Shown piece after piece: positions 6,786 through 10,982 of a stretch of DNA of 10,982 nucleotides. The notes under the pieces were generated by a model. That model was given only the letters and a program-made list of their open reading frames with translations, was not told the origin of the DNA and ran no database searches. The DNA lies in contig CAJORE010000019.1 of the NCBI GenBank assembly GCA_905236595.1, forward strand, positions 1 to 10,982, given 5' to 3'. The stretch comes from an uncultured Selenomonadaceae bacterium. Its GTDB lineage: Bacteria > Bacillota > Negativicutes > Selenomonadales > Selenomonadaceae. Position 1 is the stretch's first letter, and each line of letters begins with the position of its first letter. Position numbers and translations under genes: made by a program.

Positions 6786-7556
6786 ATGAAAAAATTTTTT
6801 TCGGTTGCGGCGCTCTTGATGGTGACGGTGCTGACGCTTGTCGGTTGCGGCGGTACGGCGGACAACGGCGGTAACAACAAGGTGTTGAAAGTCGGCTCCA
6901 CCATCGATTTTGCCCCGTTTGAATTCCAAGACGAGACGAACAAAGAGTATCAAGGCTTTGACATGGATCTTATTCGCGCTGTTGCCAAAGAAATGGGCAT
7001 GACGGCCGAGGTTCAAAATATCGGTTTTGACGGGCTTATTCCCGCTTTGCAGGCGAAGAACATTGATATTGTTATTTCCGGAATGACCATTACCGATGAG
7101 CGCAAAGAAAATGTTTTGTTTTCCGAGCCGTATTATGATTCCGGGCTGACCATAGTCGTGCGCGACGGTGAAGAGTCGATAAAAACGTTTAATGATTTGG
7201 CTGGCAGGAAGGTAGCGGTGCAAATTGGTACGACCAGCGGCGATGAAGTGCATAAAATCGCCGGCGTCGAAGTAAAGGAATTTAACACCGTGGCCGATTG
7301 TTTCATGGAGCTTAAAGCCATGGGGGTTGACGCCGTGGTTAACGATCGCCCGGTAAACGATTACTATATCAGCAAGAGCGGGGCGACCGGCGTTAAAGAA
7401 TTGTCCGAAAGGTTGACCTCCGAAAGTTATGGCATGGCTATGACGAAAAGCAACACCGAATTGCAGACAAAAGTTAACGACGCCTTGCAAAAATTGAAAG
7501 ATAACGGCGAATACCAAAAAATTTATGAAAAATGGTTCGGCGGGGTCGAAAAATAA
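6786..7556 (+). CDS. Amino-acid-type ABC transporter substrate-binding lipoprotein (SBP family 3)
   Basis: This 256-residue extracytoplasmic receptor captures a polar amino acid or similar ligand for an ABC importer. The signal peptide MKKFFSVAALLMVTVLTLVG ends in a lipobox with lipidated Cys21, so it is anchored to the membrane. A Gly/Asn-rich linker leads to the SBP_bac_3 fold: VGSTIDFAPFEF, the family signature GFDMDLIRAVAKEMG (58-72), ISGMTITDERKENVLFSEPY with the ligand-carboxylate Arg106, VAVQIGTTSGDEV and AVVNDRP (Asp187). The ligand cannot be fixed from sequence. The start is ATG 6786; AAGGAG (6768-6773) is 12 bases upstream, a little far, but the alternative ATG 6774 would directly abut it and the signal peptide fits 6786. 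No permease or ATPase gene follows, so this is an orphan receptor here. I found no convincing promoter between the upstream hairpins and the start. Confidence 0.94.
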   Translation: MKKFFSVAALLMVTVLTLVGCGGTADNGGNNKVLKVGSTIDFAPFEFQDETNKEYQGFDMDLIRAVAKEMGMTAEVQNIGFDGLIPALQAKNIDIVISGMTITDERKENVLFSEPYYDSGLTIVVRDGEESIKTFNDLAGRKVAVQIGTTSGDEVHKIAGVEVKEFNTVADCFMELKAMGVDAVVNDRPVNDYYISKSGATGVKELSERLTSESYGMAMTKSNTELQTKVNDALQKLKDNGEYQKIYEKWFGGVEK

Positions 7557-7558
7557 CG

Positions 7559-7587
7559 TTGACAAAATTGTCTGAAAATATTAAAAT
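7559..7587 (+). promoter_or_regulatory. Near-consensus promoter of the dehydrogenase gene
   Basis: A perfect -35 TTGACA (7559-7564), a 17-base spacer and TAAAAT (7582-7587, 5/6) begin two bases after the preceding stop codon. The transcription start should be near 7594, giving a leader of about 225 bases. This is the strongest promoter in the window and fits a highly expressed fermentation enzyme. Confidence 0.8.
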
Positions 7588-7608
7588 GTTTGCGTCAAAA
7601 TTATGACG
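7561..7608. promoter_or_regulatory. Two inverted repeats flanking the promoter, candidate operators
   Basis: GACAA-AA-TTGTC (7561-7572) overlaps the -35 box and CGTCA-N6-TGACG (7593-7608) covers the expected transcription start. Both contain CAAAATT, with the copies starting 33 bases apart, about three helical turns. The regulator is not identified: the repeats do not match the Rex, CcpA or Fnr consensus as I know them. Confidence 0.35.
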
Positions 7609-7673
7609 AGTAAGCGGTATCGCTTGGGAACCGTTCAAAGGGAATTCTTGTTTTGGTGTGGCTGAATTTATTT

Positions 7674-7716
7674 CGTTGCGCTTTGTCGCCGTCTTTGGGC
7701 GCAACGTTGTTGCGCC
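7674..7716 (+). promoter_or_regulatory. Competing leader helices upstream of the dehydrogenase gene
   Basis: The segment GCGCAAC (7699-7705) can pair in two exclusive ways. CGTTGCGC (7674-7681) pairs with GCGCAACG (7699-7706) in an 8-bp helix with a 17-base loop. Alternatively GGCGCAAC (7698-7705) pairs with GTTGCGCC (7709-7716) in an 8-bp helix with a 3-base loop. No U tract follows, so it is not an ordinary terminator. It matches no riboswitch class I recognise. Confidence 0.35.
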
Positions 7717-7747
7717 GGTGTGGCGTTGCATGGCGCGGGGAGATTTA

Positions 7748-7762
7748 TTCTGCAGGGCAGAA
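7748..7762 (+). other. Small leader hairpin before the dehydrogenase gene
   Basis: TTCTGC (7748-7753) pairs with GCAGAA (7757-7762) around a three-base loop. It lies 55 bases upstream of the dehydrogenase start, in the same leader as the larger competing helices. Its role is unknown, and it is not followed by a U tract. Confidence 0.3.
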
Positions 7763-7817
7763 AAAGATTGTTTCTTTGCGGTTCTTATTGTCAAAAAATA
7801 TTAGGGGGTAAACAAGA

Positions 7818-8774
7818 ATGAATAATCGCAGAAAGATCGTCGTTATCGGTGCGAGTAACGTGGGTAGTGCCGTCGCGAATAAGATCGCCGACTTCCAGTT
7901 GGCATCGGAAGTAGCTTTGATTGACCTCAACGAGGATAAAGCTTGGGGCGAAGCTAAGGATTCCAGCCATGCCACCAGCTGTGTGTACTCCACTAACATC
8001 AAATTTCATTTGGGTGATTACGACGATTGCAAAGACGCGAATATCATCGTTATTACGGCGGGCCCGTCCATTCGTCCCGGTGAAACGCCGGATCGTTTGA
8101 AACTCGCCGGTACCAACGCAAAGATTATGAGCAGCGTTTTTGATGAGATTCAGAAACGTACCAAAGAGGCGATGATCATCATGATCACCAATCCTTTGGA
8201 TGTGGCGACTTACGTCGTATCGAAGAAGTTTGATTACCCCCGCAACCTTATTTTAGGCACCGGTACGATGCTTGAGACCTATCGTTTCCGTCGTATTTTG
8301 GCGGATCGTTATCAGGTCGATCCCAAAAATATTAACGGTTATGTTTTGGGCGAACACGGCAACGCTGCTTTTGTCGCTTGGTCAACCACCGGTTGCGCCG
8401 GTTTCCCCATTGAGCATTTGGACGAATATTTCCACCGCACGGAGAAACTTGATCGCAAGGCGATTGAGAATGAATTGGTGCAAGTGGCGTATGATGTAAT
8501 CAACAAGAAGGGCTTCACCAATACCGGTATTGCTATGGCGGCTTGCCGCTTTATCAAAGCCGTTCTTTACGATGAGCATACCATTCTGCCTTGCTCGGCT
8601 ATTTTGGAAGGCGAGTATGGCATTACCGATGTCGCTCTTTCCATACCGCGCATGATTTGTGCGACGGGAATTATGCGTTCCTTCGAGATTCATCTTAATG
8701 ATGAGGAATTGGCGGCGATGCATAAGGCTGCCGAAAGCGTTCGCGGTGCATTGGACGGCGCCGGGATTCAGTAA
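7818..8774 (+). CDS. NAD-dependent L-lactate / L-2-hydroxyacid dehydrogenase
   Basis: This 318-residue cytosolic enzyme belongs to the lactate/malate dehydrogenase family; it probably reduces pyruvate or a related 2-oxoacid with NADH, regenerating NAD+ in fermentation. The Rossmann nucleotide site is IVVIGASNVGSAVA (7-20) with Asp36 for the NAD ribose, so it should prefer NAD. The active-site loop is AGPSIRPGETPDR (Arg93), followed by ITNPLD (Asn125), GTGTMLETYRFR (Arg156) and the catalytic LGEHG (His180). Three positions are unusual: Ser13 replaces the middle Gly of GxGxxG, Ile85 replaces the Gln102 (lactate) or Arg102 (malate) specificity residue, and Glu153 replaces the usual Asp168 partner of the catalytic His. 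The FVAWST stretch and PDR loop resemble L-2-hydroxyisocaproate dehydrogenases, so a substrate other than pyruvate is possible. AGGGGG lies 9 bases before the ATG. The gene has its own promoter and terminator. Confidence 0.9.
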   Translation: MNNRRKIVVIGASNVGSAVANKIADFQLASEVALIDLNEDKAWGEAKDSSHATSCVYSTNIKFHLGDYDDCKDANIIVITAGPSIRPGETPDRLKLAGTNAKIMSSVFDEIQKRTKEAMIIMITNPLDVATYVVSKKFDYPRNLILGTGTMLETYRFRRILADRYQVDPKNINGYVLGEHGNAAFVAWSTTGCAGFPIEHLDEYFHRTEKLDRKAIENELVQVAYDVINKKGFTNTGIAMAACRFIKAVLYDEHTILPCSAILEGEYGITDVALSIPRMICATGIMRSFEIHLNDEELAAMHKAAESVRGALDGAGIQ

Positions 8775-8817
8775 GCTTTTTAACTGTTTGGAATTTTGCC
8801 GTATCGTCGGCTGTAAA

Positions 8818-8861
8818 AACGCCGCCGCTCACAGTAGAAATAAACTGTGGGCGGCGGCGTT
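8818..8861. terminator. Bidirectional rho-independent terminator
   Basis: An 18-bp stem with one G-U wobble pairs 8818-8835 with 8844-8861 around an 8-base loop (AGAAATAA). On the plus strand CGTTTTATAG follows; on the minus strand GTTTTTACAG follows. It lies between the convergent dehydrogenase and deoD genes and can stop transcription from both sides. Confidence 0.9.
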
Positions 8862-8886
8862 CGTTTTATAGTGTTTCCCTAAATTT

Positions 8887-9597
8887 CTAATCGTCGATAA
8901 TCGTCTCAAGGGCAATCCTTATCATGTCGGCAAACGAAGTTTGTCGTTCTTCAATGGTGCATGATTCACCGGTCAACAGATGATCGCTGGCGGTGAAAAT
9001 TGCCAGCGCCTGCGCTTTATATTTCGCCGCGAGTAAATAAAGCGCCGCCGTTTCCATTTCGACGGCCAAAATCCCGTAGCGAATTAGTTTTTTGTTGTCT
9101 ATTTCTTCATCGTAGAAGCGATCGACGCTTATTATATTGCCGACCTTTACCGGCAGAACAAGCGATTCGGCGTTTTTTACGGCGGAACGTAAAAGTGAGA
9201 AATCAGCAATCGGCGCAAAATTTATAGTGCCGCCAAATATGTTGCGGACGATTGACGAGTCCGTGCTGGCCGCTTGCGCTATCACCAAATCGCGTAATTT
9301 GATGCTTTCGTGCATTGCGCCGCAGGTACCGACGCGAATCAAACGGCGTACGCCGTATACGCGCAAAAGTTCATCGACATAAATGGAAATCGAAGGGATG
9401 CCCATGCCTGTTCCCATGACGGATATGCGTTCGCCCTTGAATAATCCGGTATAACCCAATATGTTGCGTACGGTATTGAAACATACGGCATCGCTGAGAA
9501 AATTTTCGGCGATGAATTTTGCCCGCAAAGGATCGCCGGGCAGTAAAATACGTTCGGCAATGTCGCCGGGTTCGGCGGAAATATGCGGTGTGGCCAT
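8887..9597 (-). CDS. deoD: DeoD-type purine nucleoside phosphorylase
   Basis: This enzyme cleaves purine (deoxy)ribonucleosides with phosphate to the free base and (deoxy)ribose-1-phosphate, in purine salvage. At 236 residues it is close to the 239 of the E. coli hexameric enzyme. The N-terminus [20 protein letters not shown] matches that family almost residue for residue. Active-site residues are in place: His5, Gly21 and Arg25 (PGDPLRAK), Arg44, Arg88, Glu180-Met181-Glu182 (AVEMETA), Asp205 (SDHLLTGE) and Arg218 (EERQTSF). The phosphate-binding Ser of RVGSCGA is a conservative Thr (Thr91). GAGG (complement of 9606-9609) lies 8 bases before the ATG. It lies 163 bases downstream of the NiaP-like gene on the same strand and probably shares its transcript, although a separate promoter in that gap cannot be excluded. 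Confidence 0.96.
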   Translation of the reverse strand: MATPHISAEPGDIAERILLPGDPLRAKFIAENFLSDAVCFNTVRNILGYTGLFKGERISVMGTGMGIPSISIYVDELLRVYGVRRLIRVGTCGAMHESIKLRDLVIAQAASTDSSIVRNIFGGTINFAPIADFSLLRSAVKNAESLVLPVKVGNIISVDRFYDEEIDNKKLIRYGILAVEMETAALYLLAAKYKAQALAIFTASDHLLTGESCTIEERQTSFADMIRIALETIIDD

Positions 9598-9655
9598 AAT
9601 TTTTACCTCGCTTTGATTCTGCTTAGGGAGTCTATGATGCTCTTTTGGGTGTTGT

Positions 9656-9686
9656 CGTCTGCTTTGGCTGTCTTATGCGGCAGACG
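9656..9686 (-). other. Inverted repeat in the deoD leader
   Basis: CGTCTGC (9656-9662) and GCAGACG (9680-9686) are perfect 7-base inverted arms 17 bases apart, about 60 bases upstream of the deoD start. They could form a leader hairpin or an operator. The gap 9598-9760 holds no convincing minus-strand promoter. Confidence 0.25.
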
Positions 9687-9760
9687 GCTCATTATGAAAA
9701 TGTCGTGAAACAAAATTGTGGTTTCGTTATTGACAAGGTACGGCCAAAAGTTTTGGCGGC

Positions 9761-10982
9761 TTATGTCGGCAAAGAGCCGTCAAGTTCTTCGAGTGTCTTT
9801 TGTTTGCTCTCTATGCCTATGCCGGCGATTATCATCGAAACGGCGACAAATACGACGGCGAACATGGCAAACACGGTATCAATGGCAAATCCGGACGATA
9901 ACATGGTTCCTACGAGCAACGGCGCCGACATACCGCCGATGCGCCCGAAACCGGCTGCCCAACCGGAACCCAATGCACGGATGGCGGTGGGGTACATCTC
10001 GGGAGTGTATGTGTAAATCACGCCCCACGCACCGAGATTGAAAAAACTCATGGCTGCGCCGAATACAAGTAACGACATTGTTGAGGCGGCGTTGCCGAAA
10101 AAATAACTCGCCACGCCGGACAGCAACAGAAACAGCGACAGAGTGTATTTGCGCCCTATGATGTCGACGAGCCATGCGGCCGCAAAATATCCGGGCAGTT
10201 GGGCAAGGGTCATGATGAGTACATATTCGAAGCTTTTTACAATGGCGAAACCTTGGTCAAAGACGATTGACGGCAACCACATGAAAATGCCGTAATAACT
10301 GAATACGATGCCGAACCAAGCTAACCAAAGCATTATGGTTCGGGTGCGTAATTCGGGTGACCACAGCGCCCCAAAACGGGTTTGGGTGCCGCGGGCTTTT
10401 TCGTTATCGTTCAAAGCCTCGGCAAAAGGACGGCTACGGACGTTCAGCTTTTGTTCGATGGCGGTGATTATTGCTTTGGCCTCATCGAGGCGGTTGTGCA
10501 AAATGAGGTAGCGAACGGATTCGGGCATATGCAACCGAATCACAAACACATAAAGCGCGGGCAAGGTGCCGATAACAAAAGCTGTCTGCCACCCGAATAC
10601 GGGAATTATTTTGTAGGCAATGCATGCGGCAACAATCCATCCGACGCCCCAAAAGCTTTCGAGCAATACGATAAAACGGCCACGCAATTTTGCCGGAGCA
10701 TATTCGCTCATTAAGGTGGCGGCAACCGGTAATTCACCGACCAAGCCAAAACCGACCAAAAAGCGGAAGAACAGCAACGATTCGTAGTTCCACGCCAACG
10801 CGCACATACCGGTAGCTATGCTGTACAATAAAACAGTAGCACTAAACACATTTTTGCGTCCGAAGCGATCGGCCAAAGTTCCGGCCAGTACTGCGCCCAG
10901 CGCCATGCCAATCAGACCAATACTGCCGATTAGCCCCGCCTGATCGGGCGTTAAATGCCATTCTTTTGTCAAAAGCGGCAAT
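9761..10982 (-). CDS. niaP: NiaP-like MFS transporter (probable niacin uptake), 5'-truncated by window edge
   Basis: This is a major facilitator superfamily membrane transporter; the reading frame runs off the right edge, so roughly the first 30-40 residues including helix 1 are missing. The visible 406 residues contain the loop 2-3 motif LADRFGRKN, its second-half counterpart LVDIIGRKY, RFLVGFGLVGELPVAATL and a long central loop with charged residues. Stretches such as LLESFWGVGWIVAA, FSYYGIFMWLPSIV, SFEYVLIMTLAQLPGYF and SFFNLGAWGVIYTYTPEMYP match, from memory, the Bacillus subtilis niacin transporter NiaP (YceI) very closely. Related transporters carry aromatic acids or sugars, so nicotinate is probable rather than proven. 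deoD follows on the same strand. A 15-base palindrome, GCCAAAA-G-TTTTGGC (9743-9757), lies just after the stop; it lacks a U tract. Confidence 0.85.
   Translation of the reverse strand, partial: LPLLTKEWHLTPDQAGLIGSIGLIGMALGAVLAGTLADRFGRKNVFSATVLLYSIATGMCALAWNYESLLFFRFLVGFGLVGELPVAATLMSEYAPAKLRGRFIVLLESFWGVGWIVAACIAYKIIPVFGWQTAFVIGTLPALYVFVIRLHMPESVRYLILHNRLDEAKAIITAIEQKLNVRSRPFAEALNDNEKARGTQTRFGALWSPELRTRTIMLWLAWFGIVFSYYGIFMWLPSIVFDQGFAIVKSFEYVLIMTLAQLPGYFAAAWLVDIIGRKYTLSLFLLLSGVASYFFGNAASTMSLLVFGAAMSFFNLGAWGVIYTYTPEMYPTAIRALGSGWAAGFGRIGGMSAPLLVGTMLSSGFAIDTVFAMFAVVFVAVSMIIAGIGIESKQKTLEELDGSLPT

Noticed and set aside
7776..7803. Second promoter just before the dehydrogenase gene (TTGCGG with ATATTA)
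   Set aside because: Weak boxes, and the start site would fall at or after the ribosome binding site; the promoter at 7559-7587 is far better.
9707..9725. Imperfect palindrome GAAACAAAATTGTGGTTTC upstream of deoD as an operator
   Set aside because: Only seven of nine pairs match, it is A/T-rich, and no promoter could be placed next to it.

Overview
The window reads as an ordinary chromosomal segment of a Bacillota bacterium. Gene content and motif style (DUF445 proteins, an ArlRS-like two-component pair, a Clostridia/Negativicutes-type double zinc-ribbon protein, an L-2-hydroxyacid dehydrogenase, a NiaP-like transporter) make an anaerobic member of the Negativicutes or Clostridia my best guess. 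That is inference; there is no rRNA or other marker gene here. I see no mobile element, CRISPR array, tRNA or rRNA. Shine-Dalgarno sites are strong, promoters are sigma70/sigmaA-like, and TTG/GTG starts are used. No gene-free stretch exceeds 300 bases.

Layout, plus strand. The 3' two thirds of uvrC (nucleotide excision repair) runs off the left edge. After about 170 bases with an extended -10 promoter come two tandem DUF445 membrane proteins joined by a GTGA stop/start overlap. A response regulator and its histidine kinase follow after 50 bases. That gap holds a candidate promoter and a tandem 10-bp repeat resembling an OmpR-family operator. Next are a double zinc-ribbon protein with its own promoter and terminator, a solitary amino-acid-type substrate-binding lipoprotein, and a lactate/2-hydroxyacid dehydrogenase. 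The dehydrogenase is driven by a near-consensus promoter with a structured leader of about 220 nt.

The right end is on the minus strand: a NiaP-like transporter, cut by the window edge, followed by deoD. It converges on the dehydrogenase gene at a strong bidirectional terminator (8818-8861).

Functionally the window mixes DNA repair, envelope/signalling genes (two DUF445 proteins plus the two-component system), nutrient uptake, fermentative NAD+ regeneration, and nucleoside/niacin salvage. The most interesting non-coding stretch is 7557-7817, with a strong promoter, two inverted repeats, competing leader helices and a candidate small ORF. The most interesting gene arrangement is the DUF445 pair beside the two-component system. 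I found nothing that clearly amounts to a new defence or metabolic system.
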